Shown: piece by piece, positions 1 to 10,561 of the stretch
How the letters are laid out: each line of letters opens with the position of its first letter
Position numbering within the stretch: the stretch's first letter is position 1
Assembly: GCA_009926135.1 (NCBI GenBank)
Contig: RFPL01000009.1
Span: 1 to 64,000, forward strand
Reading direction: 5' to 3'
DNA length: 64,000 bases
Source of the DNA: Sphingomonadaceae bacterium
GTDB taxonomy: Bacteria; Pseudomonadota; Alphaproteobacteria; Sphingomonadales; Sphingomonadaceae
Translations under genes and position numbers: made by a program
Notes under the pieces: model-generated
The model's database searches: none
What the model was told of the DNA's origin: nothing
Seen by the model: the letters and a program-made list of their open reading frames with translations, nothing else

Positions 1-138
1 CAGTCTACACCGACTGCATCAACAGGCCGGACAGACGACTGCACCCGACCAACGGCCAGATCATCACTTTACACTTGCAACGCGGGAGCCATCCACAGAC
101 GCTTGTCCGGAAGCGTGTCTGCTGTAGGACTGGGGGCG

Positions 139-1623
139 ATGAAACGTTTTAGGGGAGCGATGAACCGATTGGCCGCCGCAACCCTTGCGGCTGTGGTTCT
201 GTGCGCTCCGGCCTCGGCCCAGCGCCGCGACAAGGCGCTCGAAGCGGCGTTGCTGGCCCATGTTACCGAACTGGCCAGCGATGCTTATGACGGGCGCGAA
301 CCCGGTACCGAGGGCGAGGCCAAGACGCTGCGCTATCTCGGCCAGCAATGGTTCGACATCGGGCTTGAATCCGGCACCAACGATCCGCGCAACGCCTGGT
401 TCGCCCCCGTCAAATTGGTGGCCCGCGAGCCGGCTTCGAGCCGCGCCGTCTTTGCCCGCAAGGGCCGGCCTCAATTTGTGCCGCCCGGGTCAACCGAAGT
501 GTTCACCTCTGGCAAGCGCACTCTGCTTAACAGCGCGCCGGTCCTGTTCGTCGGTCGGGGGCAGGGAGAAATGGGCCGGGCCGAGCTGGCGGGCCGCGTC
601 GCCCTGTTGCTGGATGGCGGCAGCGACACATCGGAACGGCAGAACGCCCTGCTGAAGGCTGGCGCGGCGGGGGTACTCACCGTTCTCGATGGGGAGCGGA
701 CGCTGGACCAGGTTCGCGCCCGCCGCGGCCGCTCGGGCTATGCCCTGGCCGCAGAAGAACTGGGCGGAGACCTGGAAGCCTTCATCACCGCCGAGGGGAT
801 CGAGCGCGCCCTGGCTGGTACGCCGATCACCCTTGCCGCCCTGCGGACCATGGCGGATGCCACGGATTTCGCGCCCAAGGCGCTCGATCTGACAGTCACG
901 CTGGAAGCAACCACGCGCGAAACGCGGATCAACACGCACAATGCGATCGGCCGCCTGCCGGGTCGCCGTCCCGAAAGCGGGGCCGTGCTGCTGCTCGCGC
1001 ACTGGGATCACTTTGGCGAATGCGCCGCTCCTCCAGCCGAGGACCTGATCTGCAATGGCGCGATCGACAATGCCAGCGGTCTGGCCGCGCTGACGGAGAT
1101 TGCGCGCCGCCTTGCCAAGGGTCCGGCAATGGACCGCGACGTCTATTTCCTTGCGACCACGGCCGAGGAAATCGGCCTGCTGGGTGCGGAGGCATTCGCC
1201 GAGGATCCGCCGCTACCGCTGGGCCAGATCGTGGCGGCCTTCAACCTCGACAGCTTTGCCCTGGCACCGCGCGGCGCCCCGCTTGGAATCGTCGGGCGCG
1301 GGCTGACGCCGCTGGATGCCGGGATCCTGGCCGTGGCCAAGACGCAGAAGCGCAAGGTGGTCGAGGGCGAGAGCGCCAATGTCTATATCCGCCGGCAGGA
1401 TGGCTGGGCGCTGATGCAGCACGACGTGCCGACCGTGATGGTTTCGTCCAGCTGGTCTGACCTCGCGCGGGTCGAGCGGTTCTTCGACACCGACTATCAC
1501 CGCCCCGGCGATCAGGTGAAGCCGGGCCTGGACCTTTCCGGCACGGCGGAAGACGTGGCGTTCCATGTGGCTCTTGTCCGCCATTTTGCCGATCCAAAGA
1601 AGGTTCCACCGCGTTCTAAATGA
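139..1623 (+). CDS. Exported M28-family zinc metallopeptidase
   Basis: Predicted secreted or periplasmic aminopeptidase-like M28 enzyme of 494 aa. The N-terminus is a signal peptide (charged start, Ala/Leu core, cleavage after A-S-A-Q). A PA-type insert lies at about residues 115–190, followed by the peptidase domain. Zinc ligands of the M28 family are visible in order: H-W-D-H near residue 288, D in A-I-D-N-A-S-G, the E-E pair in T-A-E-E-I-G, D in N-L-D-S, and H in D-Y-H-R-P-G-D near the C-terminus. The frame is open upstream to 103. I prefer the ATG at 139, with 160 also possible, because both give a clean signal peptide. Substrate unknown. Confidence 0.85.
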   Translation: MKRFRGAMNRLAAATLAAVVLCAPASAQRRDKALEAALLAHVTELASDAYDGREPGTEGEAKTLRYLGQQWFDIGLESGTNDPRNAWFAPVKLVAREPASSRAVFARKGRPQFVPPGSTEVFTSGKRTLLNSAPVLFVGRGQGEMGRAELAGRVALLLDGGSDTSERQNALLKAGAAGVLTVLDGERTLDQVRARRGRSGYALAAEELGGDLEAFITAEGIERALAGTPITLAALRTMADATDFAPKALDLTVTLEATTRETRINTHNAIGRLPGRRPESGAVLLLAHWDHFGECAAPPAEDLICNGAIDNASGLAALTEIARRLAKGPAMDRDVYFLATTAEEIGLLGAEAFAEDPPLPLGQIVAAFNLDSFALAPRGAPLGIVGRGLTPLDAGILAVAKTQKRKVVEGESANVYIRRQDGWALMQHDVPTVMVSSSWSDLARVERFFDTDYHRPGDQVKPGLDLSGTAEDVAFHVALVRHFADPKKVPPRSK

Positions 1624-3153
<1,530 letters not shown>

Positions 3154-3160
3154 TGAGGCT

Positions 3161-4339
3161 GTGACCCCTGGCGCCCGCGTCCAGGCGGCAATCGAGATCC
3201 TCGATCTGGTGATTGCGGCTGCCCGCGCCAATGGCGCGCCGGCGGACCGGATCGTCAGCGAATGGTTCCGCACTCGCCGCTTTGCCGGTAGCAAGGACCG
3301 CCGCGCGGTGCGTGACCTGGTCTATGCCGCGATCCGCGCCTGCGGGCCTGTCCCGGCCAGCGGCCGCGCCGCGATGCTGCTCGTGGCGCGGGATGATGCA
3401 GCGCTCGCCAGCCTGTTCGACGGTCAGGGCCATGGGCCTGCCGCGATTTCGGTGGGCGAACCCATTGCCGCCGGCGGCGTCGTGCCGGCCTGGCTGGAAA
3501 AGGCCCTGGCCGAAAGCGACATCGCCGGGGACGATGCGCTGGCGCTGCTGGCCCGCGCGCCGCTCGACCTGCGCGTCAACACGCTCAAGGCCGACCGCGA
3601 TACGCTGGAACTGCCCCAGCCGGGCGAGCCGGGCCTGGCTCCGCAGAGCCTGCGGTTGCCGCACGGCACTCAGGTTGAGGGCTGGGAGGCCTATCTCTCC
3701 GGCCAGGTCGAGGTGCAGGACATCGGCTCGCAACTCGTTTGCTCGGCGCTGGGAGCGCAGCCCGGCGAACTGGTGATTGATCTTTGTGCGGGGGCGGGGG
3801 GCAAGACCCTGGCGCTGGCAGCAGCGATGGACAATCGCGGGCGGTTGATTGCCACCGACACCGATCGCGCGCGCCTGTCGCGGCTGGAACCGCGCGCCTG
3901 GCGCGCTGGCATCACCATCGCGGAAACGCGGTTGCTTGATCCCAATCGCGAAGCGGCTGCGCTGGCAGACCTGGTAGGGCAGGCCGATGCCGTGCTGGTC
4001 GACGCGCCGTGTTCCGGCACGGGCACCTGGCGGCGCAGCCCGGAAGGTCGCTGGCGGCTGACACCCGACCAGCTTGGGCGCTATGCCGCCGTGCAAGCGC
4101 GGTTGCTCGATCTGGCGGCAACCTTGCTGCGGCCCGGCGGACGACTGGGCTTCGTCACCTGTTCGCTGCTCGATGTGGAAGGCGCCGGCCAGGCTGCTGC
4201 ATTTCTGGCGCGCCATCCAGACTGGTCCGCGCAGGACCTCCACCTTGGGGCAGGAACCCCGCGCGGTCCGGGTCTGCGACTTGCGCCGAGCCGTGATGGC
4301 ACCGACGGCTTTTTCGTCGCCTGCTTCCGGAAGACCTGA
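3161..4339 (+). CDS. RsmB/NOP-family RNA (cytosine-C5) methyltransferase
   Basis: SAM-dependent m5C methyltransferase, most likely acting on 16S rRNA. The 392-aa protein has an N-terminal helical NusB-like part (about 1–130). The Rossmann methyltransferase domain has the SAM motif D-L-C-A-G-A-G-G-K-T near residue 207, the motif IV cysteine loop D-A-P-C-S-G-T-G-T-W-R-R and the motif VI cysteine in V-T-C-S-L-L. Start is a GTG 7 nt after the guaB stop; the nearby ATG at 3153 runs into a stop after three codons. It is slightly shorter than E. coli RsmB, so the exact target base is not certain. Confidence 0.88.
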   Translation: MTPGARVQAAIEILDLVIAAARANGAPADRIVSEWFRTRRFAGSKDRRAVRDLVYAAIRACGPVPASGRAAMLLVARDDAALASLFDGQGHGPAAISVGEPIAAGGVVPAWLEKALAESDIAGDDALALLARAPLDLRVNTLKADRDTLELPQPGEPGLAPQSLRLPHGTQVEGWEAYLSGQVEVQDIGSQLVCSALGAQPGELVIDLCAGAGGKTLALAAAMDNRGRLIATDTDRARLSRLEPRAWRAGITIAETRLLDPNREAAALADLVGQADAVLVDAPCSGTGTWRRSPEGRWRLTPDQLGRYAAVQARLLDLAATLLRPGGRLGFVTCSLLDVEGAGQAAAFLARHPDWSAQDLHLGAGTPRGPGLRLAPSRDGTDGFFVACFRKT

Positions 4340-4377
4340 TAACAGGTCGGGCGATGTCGAGCCTTCGGGAGCAATTG

Positions 4378-4884
4378 ATGCGTTACACCCCAGCCGCGCT
4401 TGCCTTGTCCTTGCTGGCGGCAGTGACGGCCAGTGTCACACTTTCGGCACCGCCCGCGCCGCTTGACCCTCGCGCCGCGCTGCTAGTTGCCGATGGGCGC
4501 AAGGCCTTGGCCACGGGCGACGCCAACGCCGCGATTGATGACTATGAAGCAGCGCTGGTGATCCAGCCCGGCCATGTTGCGATCCTGCTCAACCTGGCAG
4601 AGGCAAGCCGCAAGCAGAGGCTGCAGGGCAAGGCGCTGCGCTATTACCGCGAAGTGCTCGAAAGCGAGCCCGGCAATGTCTACGCCATCTCAGGCGAAGG
4701 GCTGGCGCTGGTCGAAAAGGGTGCGGTCGAACGGGCGCGCCGCAACCTTGCCCGGCTGGAACAGCTCTGCGGTTCGGGCTGCGCCCCGACGAAGGATCTG
4801 GCAGCCGCGATCCAGCAGGTTCCCGCCCCGCAGATGGTTTCGGCCGAGGCCGTCCAGGCCAAGCCGGCCGTCACCACGAACTAG
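4378..4884 (+). CDS. Exported tetratricopeptide-repeat protein
   Basis: Small TPR protein of 168 aa with an N-terminal signal peptide or membrane anchor (M-R-Y-T-P-A-A-L-A-L-S-L-L-A-A). About two and a half TPR units follow at residues 40–140; A-L-A-T-G-D-A-N-A-A-I-D-D-Y-E-A-A-L and the next repeat with R-Y-Y-R-E-V-L-E are typical. The ORF opens at 4354, but a CGGGAG ribosome site sits 7–8 nt before the ATG at 4378, and only this start gives a signal sequence at the N-terminus. Likely a protein-interaction scaffold in the periplasm; partner unknown. It converges with rppH. Confidence 0.75.
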   Translation: MRYTPAALALSLLAAVTASVTLSAPPAPLDPRAALLVADGRKALATGDANAAIDDYEAALVIQPGHVAILLNLAEASRKQRLQGKALRYYREVLESEPGNVYAISGEGLALVEKGAVERARRNLARLEQLCGSGCAPTKDLAAAIQQVPAPQMVSAEAVQAKPAVTTN

Positions 4885-4890
4885 TCTGCC

Positions 4891-5397
4891 TCAGATCAGG
4901 TCGCGGAATTCGTCCAGGACGGCGCGGTAGACGCGCTTCTTGAACGGGACGATCACCTCTGGCAGCTGCGCCGGGTCCATCCACTGCCATTCGCAGAATT
5001 CCGCCGGATCGTGCGCGTCGAGCCGGATGTGATGATCCTCGCCGGTGAAGCGCGCCAGCACCCAGTGCTGGCGCTGACCGCGATACTTGCCGCCCCACAG
5101 CTTGCCGAGCAGTTCGTCGGGAAGGTCGTAAAGCACTTCCTCGCGGGTCTGGGCCAGGATCGAGACGTGTTCCTCGACGACGCCGGTTTCCTCCCACAGC
5201 TCACGCAGCGCGGCTTCGCGCAGTTCTTCGCCCGGGTCGATCCCGCCTTGCGGCATTTGCCAATAGACCCCGCCCTCGTCAGGCTGGCCGCGCGTGTCGA
5301 TCCGCTTGCCGACAAAAGCGAGGCCGGCGGAATTGACCAGCATCACCCCCACGCAGGGGCGATAGGGCAGGGCTGCAAAAGGTTCATCGCTCATCAT
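4891..5397 (-). CDS. rppH: RNA pyrophosphohydrolase (Nudix)
   Basis: Removes pyrophosphate from the 5' end of primary transcripts to trigger RNase E decay. The 168-aa protein carries a full Nudix box (G-G-I-D-P-G-E-E-L-x-E-A-A-x-R-E-L-x-E-E-T-G-V) at about residues 50–72. The RppH/IalA-type opening Y-R-P-C-V-G-V-M-L-V-N and the W-Q-M-P-Q-G-G segment are present. The first two codons are both ATG, so the start is uncertain by one residue. It lies 7 nt downstream of the esterase gene in the same direction. Confidence 0.92.
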   Translation of the reverse strand: MMSDEPFAALPYRPCVGVMLVNSAGLAFVGKRIDTRGQPDEGGVYWQMPQGGIDPGEELREAALRELWEETGVVEEHVSILAQTREEVLYDLPDELLGKLWGGKYRGQRQHWVLARFTGEDHHIRLDAHDPAEFCEWQWMDPAQLPEVIVPFKKRVYRAVLDEFRDLI

Positions 5398-5404
5398 CCG
5401 GCCT

Positions 5405-6355
5405 TTAGGCCGAAATGCGCGCCAACATCAACTTCGCCTGAGCCAGGATGGCCAGCAAGTCAGCCTGAGTGCTGGGCACGGCTTTGCGCAGGTTGACGAA
5501 GCCATGCACCGAGCCCTTCATTTCCATGAAGTGGCATTCAACCCCGGCCGCCACCAGCGCTGCGGCATAGCGCCGCCCCTGATCGCGCAGCGGATCAAGG
5601 CTGGCGGTGACCAGCAGGGTCGGCGGGGAGCCGGCCTGTTCGCCGTGGATCGGATAGGCCAAGGGATTGCCCGCCACGGGGGCATAGCAATCCATGAACC
5701 AATCCATGGTCTCCTTGGTCAGCAGATAGCCATCGGCGAACTGGGCCATGGAGCCGTCAGAGGATTCGTCCGTCGCGGGGTAGATCGGCACTTGCAGGAT
5801 CACTGGCGCCTTGGCCTGGCTCTTCGCCAGCTGCTGGGCGACAACGATGGCGAGGTGGCCCCCAGCGCTATCACCCATGGTGACGATCCCGGTTGCTTCA
5901 CGGCCCAGTGTCGGGCCGTTTTCGGCCACCCAGCGCGTAGCTGCGATGCAGTCTTCGTCCGAGGCGGGGAAGGGGTTTTCCGGAGCGAGCGCATAGTGAA
6001 CCGCCACGACTGGCAGGTCGAGCTCCGCCGCGATCGTGGTGCACAGCGCGTGGTGCGAATCCAGGTCGCCGATCACGAAGCCGCCGCCGTGGTAGAACAT
6101 CACCACCGGTCCAGGTGCGCGCTCGCTGCGCGGATCATAGAGTCGCAGCGGAATGTCACCGCGCGGTCCGGGGCAGGCCAGGTCAGTGATCGTGGCAAGC
6201 GGCACGGGATCGGCCTCTACCAGCAAGCCCATCTGCGTGTAGGAAGCGCGGGCATCGGCCAGCGGGATCTCGTTCATCTTTGGTCCGCCCATGGCGACCA
6301 GCATGTCCAGCAGCACTTTCACGTCGGGGCGGACATAGGGGTTGGCATCGCTCAC
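5405..6355 (-). CDS. Alpha/beta hydrolase, hormone-sensitive-lipase family esterase
   Basis: Serine esterase of the HSL (family IV) group, 316 aa. The oxyanion motif H-G-G-G-F is near residue 90 and the nucleophile elbow G-D-S-A-G-G near residue 163. The acid D lies in S-L-D-P-L-R-D and the catalytic His in V-H-G-F, in family order. There is no signal peptide, so it is cytoplasmic. Substrates are probably short-chain acyl esters, but nothing here fixes one. It is followed by rppH. The 196-bp gap upstream (6356–6551) is the shared divergent promoter region with korA. Confidence 0.88.
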   Translation of the reverse strand: MSDANPYVRPDVKVLLDMLVAMGGPKMNEIPLADARASYTQMGLLVEADPVPLATITDLACPGPRGDIPLRLYDPRSERAPGPVVMFYHGGGFVIGDLDSHHALCTTIAAELDLPVVAVHYALAPENPFPASDEDCIAATRWVAENGPTLGREATGIVTMGDSAGGHLAIVVAQQLAKSQAKAPVILQVPIYPATDESSDGSMAQFADGYLLTKETMDWFMDCYAPVAGNPLAYPIHGEQAGSPPTLLVTASLDPLRDQGRRYAAALVAAGVECHFMEMKGSVHGFVNLRKAVPSTQADLLAILAQAKLMLARISA

Positions 6356-6551
6356 GAATGGAGTCCTCTCTCTTTTGATGATTTAATCGACAGGTTAAGT
6401 CGCCTTTTGCCACTTGACTAGCCGCCTTGGCGCTCCTCTTGTGGACCTAGTTGGCCGCCACGCAGTTTTTCTTGATTGCGGCGGCGCGGGGGAGGGGACT
6501 AGGGCGCTTCGCGAGGACGAGGCGGACCGGTCCGCCTGATGAGGAATACGC

Positions 6552-8498
6552 ATGGCAACGCAACTGGCCGATCCCGAAGCAAAGTCCACCGCCGCTCCTG
6601 AAGCCGTTGTTGTCCGCTTTGCGGGCGACTCGGGTGACGGGATGCAGCTGACCGGTGGGCAGTTCACCCTGTCGAGCGCGCTGGCGGGCAATGATTTTGC
6701 CACGTTCCCCGATTTCCCCGCGGAAATCCGCGCGCCGCAAGGCACGCTGTTCGGCGTTTCGGCGTTCCAGATCAACTTCGGTTCGACCAGCATCGACACT
6801 GCGGGCGACGCGCCCGACGTGCTGGTGGCGATGAACCCGGCGGCGCTGAAGACCAACGTCGGCGCGCTCAAGCCCGGCGGTCTGGTGATTGCCGACACGG
6901 GTGAGTTCACCAAGCGCAACCTGGAAAAGGCCAAGTACGATGTCAGCCCGCTCGAGGATGGCAGCCTTGCCAGGTGGCAGGTGCTGGCCTTCGATATTTC
7001 CGCGCTGACGCTGGAATCGGTCAAGCCGTTCGGCCTGGGCAACAAGGAAGCCCTGCGCTGCAAGAACATGTGGACGTTGGGCCTGGCGCTGTGGATGTTC
7101 GACCGCGATCGCCAGCCGCTGATCGACTGGCTGAACCAGAAGTTCGCCAAGAACCAGGTGCTTGCCGACGCCAACGTCGCCGCACTCAACGCCGGCCACG
7201 CCTATGGCGAAACGGCTGAGCTGGGCGGCCACGTCAAGAAGCTGCACCTTGGCCCGGTACCGACCCCGGCGGGCCTCTACCGCACGATCACTGGTGCCGA
7301 TGCCGTGGCGCTCGGCCTTGTCGCCGGCGCGCAGTTGGCCCACCTGCCGATGTTCTTTGGCGGCTATCCGATCACCCCGGCCTCCTCGATCCTCCACGCA
7401 CTGGTGCGGCTGAAGGAATTCGGCGTCACCACCTTCCAGGCGGAAGATGAAATTGCCGCGATCTGCGCCGCGATTGGCGCCAGCTATGCCGGCCAGCTCG
7501 GCGTAACCTCCAGCTCCGGCCCGGGCATTGCGCTGAAGGGTGAGGCGATGGGCCTGGCGGTGATGACTGAGCTGCCGCTGGTGATCGTCAACTCGCAGCG
7601 CGGCGGTCCGTCGACCGGCCTGCCGACCAAGACCGAGCAGTCTGACCTTTACCAGGCGGTCTATGGCCGCAATGGCGATGCGCCGATCCCGGTGATCTCG
7701 GCCCGCAGCCCGTCCGACGCGTTTGACTGCGCGATCGAAGCCTGCCGGATTGCCGTGCAGTACATGACCCCGGTGATCCTGCTGACCGATGGCTACATCG
7801 CCAACGCGGCCGAACCGTGGAAGGTGCCGGACCCGGCCACTTACCAGGAATTCCCGGTCTCGTTCCTTGCGGAAAAGAACGCCGGCGATACCCTGTTGCC
7901 CTACAAGCGCGATGCCAAGGGCGCGCGGCCGTGGATCAAGCCGGGCACCCCTGGGCTGATGCACCGCATCGGAGGGATCGAAAAGGCGGTCGATACCGGC
8001 CACCTCGATTACTCGCCCGCCAACCACCAGGCCCAGACCGACGCCCGCAAGGCCAAGGTCGATGGCATCGCCGCCTCCATTCCGGCGCAGGATGTGTCGC
8101 TTGGCAATCCGGGCGGCAAGCTGGCCGTGGTCGGCTGGGGCAGCACTTACGGCCCGATCCACCAGGCCGTTGGCCGGGCGCGGGCCAAGGGCATGGACGT
8201 CAGCCACATTCACGTCCGTCACATCTGGCCGCTGCCGGCGAACCTGGGCGATCTGCTCAAGGGTTACGACAAGGTGCTGGTGCCCGAAATGAACACCGGC
8301 CAGTTCAAGACCGTGCTGCGCGACCAGTTCCTGGTCGATGCCCAGCCGCTGACTAAGACCAGCGGGCAGCCCTTTGCGATTGCCGAAATCGAAGCGGCGA
8401 TCGCGACCTATTTCGACGGAGTGCCCGGCAATGCCGGGGGGGATGACGTGCCCCCCAATGAGCAGCAATTGCCCAGCGTGAAGGCGGTGAACCCATGA
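6552..8498 (+). CDS. korA: 2-oxoacid:ferredoxin oxidoreductase, alpha (gamma–alpha fused) subunit
   Basis: Alpha subunit of a CoA-dependent 2-oxoacid (probably 2-oxoglutarate) ferredoxin oxidoreductase, 648 aa. The N-terminal gamma-type domain (about 20–200) has F-A-G-D-S-G-D-G-M-Q. The pyrimidine-binding alpha domain begins near residue 240 with G-G-Y-P-I-T-P-A-S-S-I and continues through S-S-S-G-P-G-I-A-L. The C-terminal transketolase-like domain has V-V-G-W-G-S-T-Y-G. Stop and start of korB overlap as ATGA, so the pair is translationally coupled. No ferredoxin gene is adjacent. Confidence 0.9.
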   Translation: MATQLADPEAKSTAAPEAVVVRFAGDSGDGMQLTGGQFTLSSALAGNDFATFPDFPAEIRAPQGTLFGVSAFQINFGSTSIDTAGDAPDVLVAMNPAALKTNVGALKPGGLVIADTGEFTKRNLEKAKYDVSPLEDGSLARWQVLAFDISALTLESVKPFGLGNKEALRCKNMWTLGLALWMFDRDRQPLIDWLNQKFAKNQVLADANVAALNAGHAYGETAELGGHVKKLHLGPVPTPAGLYRTITGADAVALGLVAGAQLAHLPMFFGGYPITPASSILHALVRLKEFGVTTFQAEDEIAAICAAIGASYAGQLGVTSSSGPGIALKGEAMGLAVMTELPLVIVNSQRGGPSTGLPTKTEQSDLYQAVYGRNGDAPIPVISARSPSDAFDCAIEACRIAVQYMTPVILLTDGYIANAAEPWKVPDPATYQEFPVSFLAEKNAGDTLLPYKRDAKGARPWIKPGTPGLMHRIGGIEKAVDTGHLDYSPANHQAQTDARKAKVDGIAASIPAQDVSLGNPGGKLAVVGWGSTYGPIHQAVGRARAKGMDVSHIHVRHIWPLPANLGDLLKGYDKVLVPEMNTGQFKTVLRDQFLVDAQPLTKTSGQPFAIAEIEAAIATYFDGVPGNAGGDDVPPNEQQLPSVKAVNP

Positions 8499-9532
8499 AC
8501 GAGATGACCAAGATCGCAGCGACCACGACGCTGAAGGACTGGGAGACCGACCAGGAAGTGCGCTGGTGCCCGGGTTGCGGGGACTATGCGATCCTGAAGG
8601 CGGTGCAGCGCACCCTGCCTGAGCTTGGTGCCGATCCGGCCAACACCGTGTTCGTATCGGGCATCGGCTGCTCCAGCCGCTTTCCCTATTACGTCGAAAG
8701 CTATGGCTTCCACACGATCCACGGCCGCGCCCCGGCTTTTGCCACCGGCATCAAACTCGCCAATCCGGAGCTCGATGTCTGGCTGGTGACGGGTGACGGC
8801 GATGGCATGTCGATCGGCGGCAACCACACGATGCACGTGCTGCGCCGCAACCTCGATTGCCAGATCCTGCTGTTCAACAACGAAATCTACGGGCTGACCA
8901 AGGGCCAGTACTCGCCGACCAGCCGCGAAGGCACGACCAGCCCGACCACGCCGCTCGGCTCGGTTGACCGGCCGGCCAGCCCCTGTGCCTTTGCACTGGG
9001 CGCTGGTGCGCGCTTCATTGCCCGCGGGTTCGACGTGTCGAAGAACCTGCCCGAAGTGCTGAAGGCCGCTTACCACCACCGCGGCGCAGCCTTCATCGAG
9101 ATCTTCCAGAACTGCATTGTCTACAACAAGGACCGGTTCGAAGACTTCGCCGCCCCCAAGGGCGCGGAAGATCGCCAGCTCTGGTTGCAGAACGGCCAAC
9201 CGATGCTGTTCTCCAAGGGCGAAAAGGGCATTGCCCTCGATACCGAGAAGCTGACGCTGAAGGTGGTCGATGTGGTGGACGGCAATTGGCAGGCGGCGGG
9301 CGTGATCGTCCATGACGTCACCAACCGCTCGATCGCGCACATGTTGGTCGAAATGCCGTTCGGGGCCTTCCCGATGGCGCTCGGCGTGCTCTACGACGAT
9401 CCCCGCCCGACCTTCGAAGCGGCGGTGATGGCCGAACGCGCCAAGGCGACCGCCGGCAAGGAGCCCAACCTCGCCAAGCTGCTCGCCAAGGGTCAGACCT
9501 GGACCGTGACCGAGGGCGGACCGGACCTGTAA
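8495..9532 (+). CDS. korB: 2-oxoacid:ferredoxin oxidoreductase, beta subunit
   Basis: Beta (thiamine diphosphate and 4Fe-4S) subunit, 345 aa. Near residue 27 is the iron–sulfur motif W-C-P-G-C-G-D-Y. A second Cys lies in G-C-S-S-R-F-P-Y. The ThDP Mg-binding motif G-D-G-D-G-M-S-I-G-G-N-H runs to N-N-E-I-Y-G-L-T-K-G-Q-Y. With KorA it makes the two-subunit KorAB form that exchanges 2-oxoglutarate plus CoA with succinyl-CoA plus reduced ferredoxin. The assignment to 2-oxoglutarate rather than pyruvate rests on overall resemblance, not on a diagnostic residue. Confidence 0.9.
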   Translation: MNEMTKIAATTTLKDWETDQEVRWCPGCGDYAILKAVQRTLPELGADPANTVFVSGIGCSSRFPYYVESYGFHTIHGRAPAFATGIKLANPELDVWLVTGDGDGMSIGGNHTMHVLRRNLDCQILLFNNEIYGLTKGQYSPTSREGTTSPTTPLGSVDRPASPCAFALGAGARFIARGFDVSKNLPEVLKAAYHHRGAAFIEIFQNCIVYNKDRFEDFAAPKGAEDRQLWLQNGQPMLFSKGEKGIALDTEKLTLKVVDVVDGNWQAAGVIVHDVTNRSIAHMLVEMPFGAFPMALGVLYDDPRPTFEAAVMAERAKATAGKEPNLAKLLAKGQTWTVTEGGPDL

Positions 9533-9553
9533 TACGGCCTGGCTCGCGCCAGC

Positions 9554-10507
9554 ATGGATAACCTGACCCATAGCCTGATCGGCGCGGTGCTGGGGCAGGC
9601 AGGCCTCAAGCGCAAGACAGGTCTGGCCATGCCGGCGCTGATCATCGGTGCGAACCTGCCCGATGTCGACGCGGCTTGCTTCTTCTGGCTGGAAGGGACC
9701 GAGCACCTCGGCTTCCGGCGCGGGATCACGCATGGACCGCCGGCGCTGGTGCTGTTGCCCTTGATCCTGGCAGGATTGCTGTGGGGCTATGACCGCTGGC
9801 AAATCCGGCGCGGCACCCGGCCCGAGGGGCGGCTGCCGGTCAGCTTCAAGTGGCTTTATCTGCTCAGCCTGATCGGGTGCCTGACGCATCCTTTGTTCGA
9901 CTGGTTCAACGTCTACGGCATTCGCTTGCTCGAGCCATTCTCGAGCCAATGGTTCCACGGCGATATGCTGTTCATCATCGATGTCTGGCTGTGGGCGCTG
10001 CTCGGCTTCGGGGTGTGGTTCTCGCTGCGGCGCGAACGGCAGGGCCTGGAATGGATGCGTCCGGCGCGGCTCGCGATTGCCCTGATGACCGCTTACATTG
10101 GCCTAAACGGCGCCATCACCTGGTACGTCGAGAAGAGCAGCGCCATGCGCGAACCCTATCCGCGTCAGGTTATCGCCAGTCCCTTGCCGCTCGCCTTCTG
10201 GACGCGCGAACGCATCATCCAGCTTGAGGACGGAACCTGGCTGTCATCGGACTGGAGCGGAAAGCCCGCCGCGCCGGGTTATGCCTATCCGAAGGCCGAA
10301 CGCTGCCACATGCCGGATGAGGCCCAACTGGCAACGGGTGGCTCGCAAGCCTCTGCCTTCCTGCTGTGGTCCCAGGCGCCCTTCGCGGAACGCGCGGACG
10401 ATGGCTCGGTGATCCTGCGCGACGCCCGGTTCTATGACCCACGCGCGCGCGACCAGTTCGCGGTTGCCTTGCCCGCCGTGCAGTGCATCCCTGCGCGCAC
10501 TGGCTGA
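9554..10507 (+). CDS. Membrane-bound metal-dependent hydrolase-like protein (DUF457/YdjM type)
   Basis: Integral membrane protein of 317 aa with several hydrophobic helices. Conserved polar clusters of the YdjM/DUF457 family are visible: D-N-L-T-H-S-L-I-G at the N-terminus, N-L-P-D-V-D near residue 36, H-G-P-P-A-L after the first helices, and H-P-L-F-D-W-F-N near residue 116. These His and Asp residues are thought to bind metal. The C-terminal ~90 residues are soluble. The substrate is not known for the family. It lies 22 nt after korB on the same strand. Confidence 0.7.
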   Translation: MDNLTHSLIGAVLGQAGLKRKTGLAMPALIIGANLPDVDAACFFWLEGTEHLGFRRGITHGPPALVLLPLILAGLLWGYDRWQIRRGTRPEGRLPVSFKWLYLLSLIGCLTHPLFDWFNVYGIRLLEPFSSQWFHGDMLFIIDVWLWALLGFGVWFSLRRERQGLEWMRPARLAIALMTAYIGLNGAITWYVEKSSAMREPYPRQVIASPLPLAFWTRERIIQLEDGTWLSSDWSGKPAAPGYAYPKAERCHMPDEAQLATGGSQASAFLLWSQAPFAERADDGSVILRDARFYDPRARDQFAVALPAVQCIPARTG

Positions 10508-10561
10508 GACCGGCCAAAAGGCCAGCTTGCTGGCGCGATGCTCCTGCGTAAGGCCCGATCC

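Noticed and set aside
1-138. Possible end of an upstream gene at the window start
   Set aside because: No frame with convincing protein-like sequence ends here; nothing could be supported.
6447-8468. 673-codon minus-strand frame over korA
   Set aside because: KorA on the plus strand is full length with intact motifs; this is its shadow.
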